Shown: in pieces, positions 1-5,515 of the stretch
Position numbering within the stretch: position 1 is the stretch's first letter
Layout: the number at the start of each line of letters is the position of its first letter
DNA from: Rickettsiales bacterium
GTDB lineage: Bacteria; Pseudomonadota; Alphaproteobacteria; Rickettsiales; UBA1997
Length of the DNA: 5,757 bases
Assembly (NCBI GenBank): GCA_947455845.1
Contig: CANGQE010000090.1
Location: forward strand, 1 to 5,757
Direction of reading: 5' to 3'
Notes under the pieces: generated by a model
What the model was told of the DNA's origin: nothing
The model's database searches: none
The model's input: only the letters and a program-made list of their open reading frames with translations
Translations under genes and position numbers: made by a program

Positions 1-154
1 CGACCACTAATTTAAATTTTACATCAGCCGGAACTTCAATTGTAGCGGGTTCAAATTTGTGATCTTTGATTTGCACTAGAAATTCTTTTTCTTGGGCAAA
101 GCTTTGGGAGGCCGCTAGAATCAAAGACAGAGTGGTAATTATTTTGAGGATCAT
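1..154 (-). CDS. Exported cupredoxin-domain protein (partial, N-terminus only)
   Basis: Reading the minus strand from the ATG at 154 gives 51 codons that run off the window's left edge. Residues 1-20 form a typical signal peptide: one Lys near the start, a hydrophobic core (TTLSLILAA) and a likely signal peptidase I site after SQSFA, before QEKEF. The mature part, FLVQIKDHKFEPATIEVPAD followed by VKFKLVV, has the first beta strands of small cupredoxin-like domains (Pfam Cupredoxin_1 style), where 'F.P..I.VPA' precedes the strand leading to the first copper ligand. The copper-binding residues would lie beyond the edge, so metal binding cannot be judged. The protein is probably periplasmic. It follows radA by 32 bp on the same strand and could be cotranscribed with it, but there is no clear Shine-Dalgarno sequence in the A/T-rich leader. 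Family is fairly sure; function is unknown. In other genomes such proteins often sit beside iron or copper transport genes, and what lies downstream here is outside the window. Confidence 0.72.
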   Translation of the reverse strand, partial: MILKIITTLSLILAASQSFAQEKEFLVQIKDHKFEPATIEVPADVKFKLVV

Positions 155-157
155 ATT

Positions 158-176
158 TGTTAATTGTTAATTGTTA
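158..176. repeat. 19-nt AT-rich intergenic repeat shared with the 5396-5473 palindrome
   Basis: On the minus strand this stretch reads taacaattaacaattaaca, itself internally repetitive (acaatta units). It matches positions 5407-5425 of the plus strand, inside the left arm of the large inverted repeat, at 18 of 19 positions. Both copies are intergenic. It may be a fragment of a dispersed palindromic element or just low-complexity A/T sequence. It also forms the leader immediately upstream of the cupredoxin start. Confidence 0.4.
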
Positions 177-189
177 GGCCGCAGGCCTA
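175..189. other. Short perfect hairpin overlapping the radA stop codon
   Basis: The sequence taggcc-gca-ggccta forms a 6-bp GC-rich perfect stem with a 3-nt loop, and the radA stop codon (TAG, 189-187 on the minus strand) is its first base triplet. No U-tract follows in the radA direction; the downstream sequence is A/T mixed. It is therefore not a canonical intrinsic terminator. It could stabilise the radA mRNA end or attenuate read-through into the cupredoxin gene. Confidence 0.4.
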
Positions 190-1596
190 CCCCTTCTTAA
201 AAAACTTGGCCAAATCACGAATGTGACTAATTAAATGCAAATTTAATTCCGGCAAAGTTTTTTTAAGTGCGGCAAAATTTTTATTTTTCTCATTAGCTTT
301 TGGAATCAAGCAGTTTTTGAACCCCAACTTGGCCGCCTCTTTTAATCTTCCTTCCAAATTACTCACCATTCGAACCTCACCACTTAACCCAACCTCACCA
401 ATCGCAATTGTAGAAGATGGTAGCGCAATATCACGAGCTGCTGAAATTAAAGCGCAGGCAACCGCTAAATCGGCAGCGGTTTCTTCTATTTTTAAGCCAC
501 CAACAATGTTTAAATAAACTTCTTTGTCGAAAAGATTTTGTCCGAAACGACTGTTCAGCACCGCAATTACCATTGCCAAACGATTAGTGTCCCAGCCAAC
601 CACAGCTCGTCTTGGCGTTGGAATGAAGCTCGGCGAAACTAATGCCTGAATCTCAACTAGAATCGGGCGCGTGCCTTCAACACCGGCGAAGACAATCGAG
701 CCGGAAGTCTCGCGATCGTAAGAAGTTAAAAAAAGTTCGCTCGGATTTACAACCTCGGTGAGCCCGATTTCATTCATTTCAAACACACCAATTTCATTAG
801 CTGCACCGAAGCGATTTTTAATCGAGCGCAAAATTCTAAAATGCAAATCTTTCTCACCTTCAAAATAAAGCACAGTGTCAACCATATGCTCCAAAACCTT
901 GGGCCCAGCAATTTGGCCGTCTTTGGTAACGTGACTGACAATTAGTAAAGTAATGTTATTTTTCTTGGCAAAAATTGTTAATTCGCCGGCCGCCGCCCGC
1001 ACTTGAGAAACGGTTCCCGGTGCCGAAGAAAGCTCATCCAAAAACATCGTTTGAATTGAATCAATAATTACAATGGTTGGGGTATTGGTGGTTTTGATTG
1101 AGTTAATTATTTCGGCAACATTGGTTGTCGCCGCCAATTGAATAGAATCTTGTTTTACATCCATTCTTTTGGCGCGCAGACGAATTTGGTCGACCGATTC
1201 TTCACCGGAAATGTAAATCACTTGGTTTTTTCCCGCCGCCAAACTTTCTGCCGTTTGCAAAAGCAAAGTCGATTTTCCGATTCCGGGATCACCACCAATT
1301 AACACTACAGAGCCTTGTACCAAGCCCCCTCCCAACACTCGATCCAACTCACCAATATTAGTTTGCACCCGCGGAAAATTTTGCGCTTCACCCGTCAGCT
1401 GCACTAATTCAACTTTTTTTACGTCCGATTTTTTATTTTTCTTGTCGTCAACAATACGCGTAAAATGCGACCCCCCACCTTCAGCAAATTCTTCGACAAG
1501 ACTATTCCACTCCCCACAATCAGGACATTTACCCGCCCACTTAAAATGAATGGCACCACAGGATTGGCAGGAATAGGCGGTTTTATTTTTTGTCAT
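187..1596 (-). CDS. radA: DNA repair protein RadA
   Basis: A 469-residue protein, full length for bacterial RadA (Sms), the cytoplasmic RecA-like ATPase that drives branch migration of recombination intermediates and helps RecA-dependent repair. All parts are visible in order: an N-terminal four-cysteine zinc finger (C10-X2-C13 ... C24-X2-C27, ending in GEWNSL); the ATPase core with Walker A GGDPGIGKST at 101-110, ISGEES at 129-134 and Walker B TIVIIDS at 174-180; the RadA-specific KNRFG motif at 260-264; and a C-terminal Lon-protease-like domain (about 290-465) with GEVGLSGEVR at 400-409. The ATG at 1596 is chosen because the zinc finger begins nine residues later. It overlaps the 3' end of the DUF2442 gene by 14 bp, so radA probably depends on translational coupling; no strong Shine-Dalgarno sequence is visible. 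Its first 26 bases are duplicated exactly at 2125-2150. No truncation or missing motif is seen. Confidence 0.97.
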   Translation of the reverse strand: MTKNKTAYSCQSCGAIHFKWAGKCPDCGEWNSLVEEFAEGGGSHFTRIVDDKKNKKSDVKKVELVQLTGEAQNFPRVQTNIGELDRVLGGGLVQGSVVLIGGDPGIGKSTLLLQTAESLAAGKNQVIYISGEESVDQIRLRAKRMDVKQDSIQLAATTNVAEIINSIKTTNTPTIVIIDSIQTMFLDELSSAPGTVSQVRAAAGELTIFAKKNNITLLIVSHVTKDGQIAGPKVLEHMVDTVLYFEGEKDLHFRILRSIKNRFGAANEIGVFEMNEIGLTEVVNPSELFLTSYDRETSGSIVFAGVEGTRPILVEIQALVSPSFIPTPRRAVVGWDTNRLAMVIAVLNSRFGQNLFDKEVYLNIVGGLKIEETAADLAVACALISAARDIALPSSTIAIGEVGLSGEVRMVSNLEGRLKEAAKLGFKNCLIPKANEKNKNFAALKKTLPELNLHLISHIRDLAKFFKKG

Positions 1597-1600
1597 TTTG
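1571..1600. repeat. 30-bp direct repeat, copy 1 (radA start / DUF2442 stop)
   Basis: These 30 bases are identical to 2125-2154. They cover the first eight codons plus two bases of radA, and the last codons and stop of the intact DUF2442 gene. The repeat period is 554 bp, and the 524 bases between the copies (1601-2124) contain one DUF4160/DUF2442 module and its leader. Identity ends abruptly on both sides. Confidence 0.85.
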
Positions 1601-1837
1601 CTTAATTAATAGCTCGCGAAGAAACTCAGGAGCAAGGTCTAGACCATTACTCCAAACAATTGTATCCATGTCGACTTTAAATTTTCTGAATTTTTCTAAA
1701 TTTGTAAGTTCCTTAAAAATTGACCTGTGGTCTTCTTGCAGAGTTTTTTGCAAATCGACAATTCCAGATTTTTTGTCGTTAAAAACCAAGCGTATCTGGT
1801 AATCTTTGACGTAAGAAGCGTCTACTACGTAGCTCAT
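1583..1837 (-). CDS. DUF2442 domain-containing protein
   Basis: An 84-residue protein matching the small DUF2442 family. It opens with VVDASYVKDYQIRLVFND (beta strands), then GIVDLQ, a KEL..LEKFRKFKVD segment, and the family's most conserved tail, TIVWSNGLDLAPEFLRELL. No signal peptide or membrane segment is present, so it should be cytoplasmic. The biochemical function is not established. DUF2442 genes are often found directly beside DUF4160 genes, and the pair has the size and layout of a two-gene toxin-antitoxin-like module, but that role is inference. Here the start lies 2 bp after the stop of the frameshifted DUF4160 gene, and its 3' end overlaps radA by 14 bp, so the three form one tight operon. 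The reading frame is intact, unlike its neighbour and its paralogue at 2137-2416. Confidence 0.85.
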   Translation of the reverse strand: MSYVVDASYVKDYQIRLVFNDKKSGIVDLQKTLQEDHRSIFKELTNLEKFRKFKVDMDTIVWSNGLDLAPEFLRELLIKQNDKK

Positions 1838-1839
1838 AT

Positions 1840-2101
1840 TTACTCCAACGGATTAATTTTAGTGAAAGTGCCGTCTGTAATTAAGTCTGACCAATTTTTG
1901 CGCAACTCATCTTTGTGAATACCGGCCCACTCAACAACTAAAGCAAATACCTTTGGTGGCAAGTATCCTTCAATCATTCCCAAGAGTCTCAATATCTACT
2001 TGAGCCCTGTAGTCATTGTATCTTACATGAAAATGTGACGGATTGTGTTCATTGAAATACATTTGAATAATGATTCCAAAAAAGCGACTGATTTCGGGCA
2101 T
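1840..2101 (-). pseudogene. DUF4160 domain protein gene, interrupted by a +1 frameshift
   Basis: From the ATG at 2101 the minus strand encodes MPEISRFFGIIIQMYFNEHN followed by PSHFHVRYNDYRAQVDIETL, an unmistakable DUF4160 N-terminus. It then runs into a TGA at 1972-1970 after 43 residues. In the next frame the family sequence continues without loss: MIEGYLPPKVFALVVEWAGI, then HKDELRKNW to KINPLE and a TAA at 1842-1840. The total of 262 nt is one more than a multiple of three, so a single extra base, most simply one G in the GGG run at 1979-1981, explains the break; without it the protein would be 86 residues, normal for the family. The second half begins with an ATG at 1977-1975, close to the first stop, so reinitiation to make two fragments is possible. 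The break could be a real mutation, a homopolymer sequencing error, or much less likely a programmed frameshift. It is the first gene of the DUF4160-DUF2442-radA cluster. Confidence 0.85.
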
Positions 2102-2124
2102 GTGGTGTGTGGGTTATTAATATT
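2102..2124 (-). repeat. Leader of DUF4160 module 1, related to 2441-2469
   Basis: The short region upstream of the DUF4160 start contains gggttattaatatt (2111-2124), which recurs as gggtttattaatatt (2455-2469) with one T inserted. Weaker similarity (ggtgt...tg) lies on the DUF4160 side. On the minus strand the AATATTAAT core could serve as a -10 region, but no convincing -35 is visible. The immediately adjacent base on its other side is the start of the 30-bp repeat copy 2. Confidence 0.5.
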
Positions 2125-2154
2125 GAATAGGCGGTTTTATTTTTTGTCATTTTG
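2125..2154. repeat. 30-bp direct repeat, copy 2 (orphan radA start)
   Basis: An exact copy of 1571-1600. It carries the radA ATG (2150-2148) and codons 2-8 on the minus strand, after which homology to radA stops and the leader of module 1 begins. It also supplies the last codons (QNDKK) and stop of the decayed DUF2442 paralogue. This shows that this DUF2442 copy once lay directly upstream of radA, in the same overlapping arrangement the intact copy has now. Confidence 0.85.
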
Positions 2155-2416
2155 TAGATTTTTTTTTCCGTGCTGTTTGATTATCAGGTAATGGAGATAT
2201 TCAGGGGCAAGATCAAGGCTTTTCCTCCAAGCGAGAATGAGATTTAACGGAAAATTTTTTGAATTTATTTACATCTTGCAGCTTTGTAAAAACTGAATCT
2301 TCTTTTTCAAAAACCAAATTTTTTAAGTCCACCACTCCAGAAATTCCGTTGTCGAATGACAAAAATATTTGGTAGTCTTTCTCGTATTTAGCATTTTTTA
2401 CATTGACTAGGTGCAT
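2137..2416 (-). pseudogene. Second DUF2442 gene copy, frameshifted
   Basis: From the ATG at 2416 the frame reads MHLVNVKNAKYEKDYQIFLS, then SGVVDLKNL and NKFKKFSVKS, clearly DUF2442. It goes out of frame after residue 59 and hits a TGA at 2215-2213. The missing conserved tail is present in another frame from 2238 to 2137: ILAWRKSLDLAPEYLHYLII, then KQHGKKNLQNDKK and TAA. Aligned with the intact copy (FKVD...DLAPEF), about two bases have been lost near 2239. The tail is seven residues longer than in the intact paralogue but ends with the same NDKK-stop in the radA-derived repeat. The two paralogues look only moderately similar by eye, so they are not products of a recent simple duplication. 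The frame-disrupting indel and the loss of its DUF4160 partner suggest it is decaying. A truncated 67-residue product could still be made. Confidence 0.8.
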
Positions 2417-2419
2417 TAC

Positions 2420-2440
2420 TTACTCCAGTGGTTTAATTTT
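2420..2440 (-). pseudogene. Remnant 3' end of a second DUF4160 gene
   Basis: On the minus strand these 21 bases encode KIKPLE and a TAA stop, 3 bp upstream of the ATG of the decayed DUF2442. The intact-end DUF4160 gene finishes KINPLE-TAA, 2 bp before its own DUF2442. The rest of DUF4160 is absent: sequence resembling the module 1 leader starts immediately upstream. An internal deletion of roughly 240 bp, perhaps between short CAC microhomologies present near both ends of the module 1 gene, would explain it. The match is short, so it relies on position as well as sequence. Confidence 0.6.
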
Positions 2441-2469
2441 TTGGTGTAGTGTTTGGGTTTATTAATATT
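2441..2469. promoter_or_regulatory. Divergent intergenic leader (decayed module / pepP), related to 2102-2124
   Basis: This is the gap between the DUF4160 remnant and pepP. It shares gggtttattaatatt (2455-2469) with the leader of module 1. In the pepP direction TTGGTG (2441-2446) and TAATAT (2463-2468) are 16 bp apart and could be a weak promoter. That would leave only a very short 5' leader before the ATG at 2480, so the assignment is tentative. Confidence 0.3.
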
Positions 2470-2479
2470 AGGTAGGAAC

Positions 2480-4252
2480 ATGTTAACAAAGTTAAAATTA
2501 TTTTTAAAAGCACAAAAAATTGATTATTTTTTGTTGCCTAATTCTGACGAATTTTTCTCAGAATATTTGCCAGAAAGTGAGAAGCGGATTCAATATTTGA
2601 CAGGCTTTAGCGGTTCGAATGCGACAGTAATTTTTGGACAGAAAAAATCTTATTTTTTTACGGATGGTCGTTACACATTACAAGCTCGACAAGAATTAGA
2701 TTTGGAAGAATTTGAGATTTTTAATATTGCTGAGAAGTCAGTTTTGGCGTGGCTTGAGGACCATTTGAAAAATGGTGAAAGGCTAGCGCTGGATCCGAAA
2801 TTGACGAGTTGCAATTTCGCAAAATCACTACTCAACATCCTTGGCCGCATTTACAATGTCGATAGCGGCGGCGTGGACCTATTATTTCTTGAAAATAATC
2901 CAGTCGATAAAATCTGGAAAGATCGCCCTTCTCCTAAAAATTCTGCAATTTTTTTCTGCAACGAAAACCTATCGGGAGCTGATTCTTTAACGAAGCGCCA
3001 GCAAATTTTAAAAACCCTCGAAGCTGATGCTTTAATAATTACCAAGCCGGAAAATATTTGCTGGCTTCTCAATATTCGCGCAGCCGACGTAGATTTTACA
3101 CCTCTTTTACTGGCATACGCAATTTTATTTAAAAATGGCGAGGTGGAATTATTTGTTGATCAGAAGCGTCTTGCCGGAATTGCAGAATCTGATTTACCAA
3201 AAGTACATCCGATTCAATCTAATTGTTTTGATTTAAGAGTTGGCGTTTTAAGAAAATCTTTTAATAAAATTCAAATAGATGCTAATACTACAAATTATTG
3301 GCTTTACGACCTTTTGGAAAAAAATAATTTTGAAATAATTCCCAAAAAAGATAGTGCTGAAATTACCAAAGCTTGCAAAAATGAAGTTGAAATAAAATCA
3401 GCAATTAAATCGCACGAAGTTGACGGAATTGCGGTAACAAAATTTTTATTCTGGCTCACCGAATCTTTAAAAAGTGGTGAAGAAATTGATGAAATAAAAG
3501 CTGAAGAAAAGATCCTAAAATTTAGAGAAAATCATCCTGATTTTTTATATCCCAGCTTTAACTCAATATCGGGATTTGCCAGCAATGGCGCGGTTATTCA
3601 CTATCACGCCAATCCAAAAACTAATAAAAAATTAGAAGGCGATTCGCTTTATTTAATTGATTCCGGTGGTCAATATTTTGGCCAAGATTTTTGTGGCACA
3701 ACCGACATTACGCGCACTATTGCAATTGGAAAACCGAGCGCCGAAATGATTGAAAATTTTACTAGAGTTTTAAAGGGTCACATTGCTTTAGCGCGAACAA
3801 AATTTCCGCTCGGAACTTCTGGAGCACAACTTGATGTTTTGGCACGCTCACACCTTTGGCAATCTGGTAAAGATTACGACCACGGTACCGGTCATGGGGT
3901 AGGAAATTTTTTGTCAGTACATGAGGGCCCTTGTGGAATTAGCAAAAGAGCACATCAACCTTTGCTTGCAGGAATGATTTTATCGAATGAGCCCGGATTC
4001 TACAAAGAAGGTGGATATGGGATTAGAATTGAAAACTTGATGTTAGTTGAAAAATTTAACGAAAAATTTCTGCAATTTCGTACATTAACTTTAGCACCAT
4101 TTGATCCAAGTTTGATTGATTTTCAAATGTTGACGCGACCGGAGAAAAAGTGGCTTTGGAATTATCACAATGAGATTCTGGAGAAGGTGGGCAGTGAGGT
4201 TGAGAGTGAAGTGTATGAGTGGTTGCGACTAATTTTGCAGAACTTTATTTGA
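2480..4252 (+). CDS. pepP: Xaa-Pro aminopeptidase (aminopeptidase P family, M24B metallopeptidase)
   Basis: A 590-residue cytoplasmic metallo-aminopeptidase that removes N-terminal residues preceding proline. It has the long three-domain form: a creatinase-like N-terminal domain (about 1-125, with YLTGFSGSNAT and FFTDGRY), a second creatinase-like domain (about 145-300), the M24 pita-bread catalytic domain (about 310-525) and the M24 C-terminal domain (about 530-590, RTLTLAPFD...WLWNYHNEIL). Metal ligands are all identifiable: D394, D409, H472 (in HGTGHGVG), E504 (in NEPGFY) and E518 (in RIEN). H468 and H481 (VHEG) fit the accessory catalytic histidines. Oddly, D394 and D409 are 15 residues apart instead of the usual 11, with FGQDFC where the family has one or two residues before GTTD. 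ATG 2480 is preferred over an in-frame TTG at 2453 because MLTKLKLFL is the normal family start and ggtagg lies just upstream. It faces away from the DUF2442 modules and converges on pheS. Confidence 0.93.
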   Translation: MLTKLKLFLKAQKIDYFLLPNSDEFFSEYLPESEKRIQYLTGFSGSNATVIFGQKKSYFFTDGRYTLQARQELDLEEFEIFNIAEKSVLAWLEDHLKNGERLALDPKLTSCNFAKSLLNILGRIYNVDSGGVDLLFLENNPVDKIWKDRPSPKNSAIFFCNENLSGADSLTKRQQILKTLEADALIITKPENICWLLNIRAADVDFTPLLLAYAILFKNGEVELFVDQKRLAGIAESDLPKVHPIQSNCFDLRVGVLRKSFNKIQIDANTTNYWLYDLLEKNNFEIIPKKDSAEITKACKNEVEIKSAIKSHEVDGIAVTKFLFWLTESLKSGEEIDEIKAEEKILKFRENHPDFLYPSFNSISGFASNGAVIHYHANPKTNKKLEGDSLYLIDSGGQYFGQDFCGTTDITRTIAIGKPSAEMIENFTRVLKGHIALARTKFPLGTSGAQLDVLARSHLWQSGKDYDHGTGHGVGNFLSVHEGPCGISKRAHQPLLAGMILSNEPGFYKEGGYGIRIENLMLVEKFNEKFLQFRTLTLAPFDPSLIDFQMLTRPEKKWLWNYHNEILEKVGSEVESEVYEWLRLILQNFI

Positions 4253-4263
4253 GTATTTTGCAA

Positions 4264-4308
4264 GTGATGCGGTGGACTCCGCAGAAAGCGCGGGGTTCAC
4301 CTCATCAC
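4264..4308. terminator. 19-bp stem hairpin between convergent pepP and pheS
   Basis: Positions 4264-4282 pair with 4290-4308 around the 7-nt loop agaaagc. Of 19 positions, 16 are Watson-Crick pairs, two are G-T wobbles (4278/4294, 4275/4297) and one is a mismatch (4270/4302). It fills most of the 74-bp gap between the two stop codons and is much more GC-rich than its surroundings. The location suits a bidirectional transcription end for both genes. No run of T follows on either strand, so it is not a textbook intrinsic terminator; it may act with Rho or block 3' exonucleases, or be a copy of a palindromic repeat. Confidence 0.6.
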
Positions 4309-4326
4309 ACGTTAAAAATCTGAATC

Positions 4327-5349
4327 CTAAAACCCAAAATGCTGCAAAAACCTTACGTCATTTTCGAAAAACATTCTTAAATCGGTAATTCCATATTTTA
4401 ACATCGCGAGGCGTTCAATTCCAATTCCGAAGGCGAAACCCTGAAACTTGGTGGCGTCGATTCCACAATTAGTTAACACGTTAGGGTGAATCATACCGCA
4501 GCCAAGGATCTCCATAAATTTATCACCTTTACCGATTTTGATGCGGCCATTTTCCAGTGAATAATTAATATCCACTTCTGCTGACGGCTCAGTGAAAGGA
4601 AAGAAGCTGGGGCGGAAGCGCAGCTCAACATTTTTAATTTCAAAAAACTTTTCCAAGAAATTTTCCAACGTCCATTTTAAATGACCCATATTGACATTTT
4701 CGTCAACGACAAAGCCTTCAAATTGGTGAAACATCGGAGTGTGAGTCTGATCATAATCACGACGGAAAACTCGGCCCAAAGCGGCAACTTTTAGAGGCGG
4801 CTTCGAATTCAGCATTTTTCTGATTTGGGTATTGGAAGTGTGGGTACGCAAAAGCAATTCGGAATCTTGAAGATAAAAAGTATCTTGCATCTGACGCGCC
4901 GGATGTTCTTTCGGCATGTTGAGGGCGGTAAAATTGTGGAAATCATCTTCAATTTCGGGGCCAACAGCAAATTCAAATCCGAGTTCAGAAAAAATTTCTT
5001 CGATTTCCTGCATTACTTTGTTGATTGGGTGAATCACGCCTTGATTTTGTTTTCTAGCAGGAGCGCTTAGATCAATTTTTTCACCTGATAATTTCTCATT
5101 TAATTCAGCGTTTTCAAAAATAATTTTTGCCTCTTCTATTTTCTTCGTTACTTCATCGCGAACCTGATTAATCTTGGCTCCAAATGATTTTTTTTCATCT
5201 AAAGCGATGTCTTTTAGTTGAGAAAAAAGCTCAGTAACCAAACCCTTTTTTCCCAAAAAATTAATGCGAATTTCTTCCAATCGCTGTTTGTTGGTGATTG
5301 CTGAAATTTGGGAATTGAAATCGGCAAGAAGTGTTTCTAAGTTGGTCAT
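4327..5349 (-). CDS. pheS: Phenylalanine--tRNA ligase alpha subunit
   Basis: A 340-residue protein, normal for bacterial PheS, the catalytic alpha subunit of the (alpha-beta)2 enzyme that charges tRNA-Phe. Residues about 1-90 form the N-terminal helical coiled-coil arm that contacts tRNA (IRINFLGKKGLVTELF; many charged heptads). The class II core follows: motif 1 around GFEFAVGPEIEDDFHN (124-139), the RTHTSNTQIR segment (168-177), motif 2 FRRDYDQTHTPMFHQFEG (195-212), the phenylalanine-pocket segment RPSFFPFTEPSAEVDI (246-261), and motif 3 GFAFGIGIERLAML (304-317). A306 in GFAFG corresponds to the alanine of E. coli PheS (A294) that sets substrate specificity. The ATG at 5349 gives the expected N-terminus; the leader has no evident Shine-Dalgarno sequence. 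The gene is alone: no pheT lies downstream (the next gene, pepP, is convergent), so the beta subunit must be encoded elsewhere. Confidence 0.97.
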   Translation of the reverse strand: MTNLETLLADFNSQISAITNKQRLEEIRINFLGKKGLVTELFSQLKDIALDEKKSFGAKINQVRDEVTKKIEEAKIIFENAELNEKLSGEKIDLSAPARKQNQGVIHPINKVMQEIEEIFSELGFEFAVGPEIEDDFHNFTALNMPKEHPARQMQDTFYLQDSELLLRTHTSNTQIRKMLNSKPPLKVAALGRVFRRDYDQTHTPMFHQFEGFVVDENVNMGHLKWTLENFLEKFFEIKNVELRFRPSFFPFTEPSAEVDINYSLENGRIKIGKGDKFMEILGCGMIHPNVLTNCGIDATKFQGFAFGIGIERLAMLKYGITDLRMFFENDVRFLQHFGF

Positions 5350-5395
5350 GATTATTATTTGTTAATACTGAAATGAATAAATAGATCATTCAAAC

Positions 5396-5473
5396 AAGTT
5401 ATCAGTTAACAATTAGCAATTAACACTTGTTCAAAACACCAAGTGTTAATTGCTAATTGTTAACTGATAACTT
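5396..5473. repeat. Perfect 34-bp inverted repeat with 10-nt loop
   Basis: Positions 5396-5429 are exactly complementary to 5440-5473, leaving a 10-nt loop (ttcaaaacac). It occupies almost half of the 166-bp gap between the divergent pheS and ABC permease genes. The arms are A/T rich and contain the submotifs gttatcagttaac and ttaacaattagcaattaac. Part of the arm recurs with one mismatch at 158-176. No open reading frame of note runs through it. Candidate identities are a miniature palindromic repeat element of this genome or a regulatory cruciform. It is poorly placed for a terminator because both flanking genes point away from it. Confidence 0.85.
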
Positions 5474-5515
5474 CAAAAGATCTAATCGCATAATTAAAAC
5501 TTAAACCCCATTCCC

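Noticed and set aside
317..517. A 66-codon plus-strand open frame antisense to radA, and similar frames antisense to pepP (2851-3072) and pheS (4825-5070).
   Set aside because: All lie opposite conserved coding sequence and have no recognisable features of their own.
1590..1918. Plus-strand open frames antisense to DUF2442 and DUF4160.
   Set aside because: They are opposite well-recognised family proteins, have no recognisable domain or ribosome binding site, and are best explained as shadow frames.
1965..1990. A programmed +1 frameshift site in DUF4160.
   Set aside because: No known slippery motif, stimulatory structure or Shine-Dalgarno-like element is evident, and a single indel in a G run is the simpler explanation.
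1601..2124. An insertion sequence or transposon carrying the module, with the 30-bp repeats as target duplications.
   Set aside because: There is no transposase and no terminal inverted repeat; a 30-bp target duplication would be unusually long, and the repeat contains the functional gene junction, which fits homologous recombination better.
2052..2150. An open frame starting at the duplicated radA ATG (2150) that reads MTKNKTAYS and continues for about 33 residues.
   Set aside because: It is a chance fusion created at the repeat junction and runs out of frame through the DUF4160 gene; beyond residue 9 nothing resembles RadA.
2453..2479. TTG at 2453 as an upstream start for the aminopeptidase, adding nine residues.
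   Set aside because: The added MGLLILGRN stretch overlaps the leader repeat and is not family-like; ATG 2480 has a purine-rich ggtagg upstream and the normal N-terminus.
5350..5395. A sigma-70 promoter for pheS.
   Set aside because: Several A/T-rich hexamers exist but none gives a convincing -35/-10 pair with normal spacing, so no promoter is called.
5396..5473. A CRISPR repeat or an intrinsic terminator at the large palindrome.
   Set aside because: There is only one unit with no spacers, no T-run follows, and both neighbouring genes are transcribed away from it.
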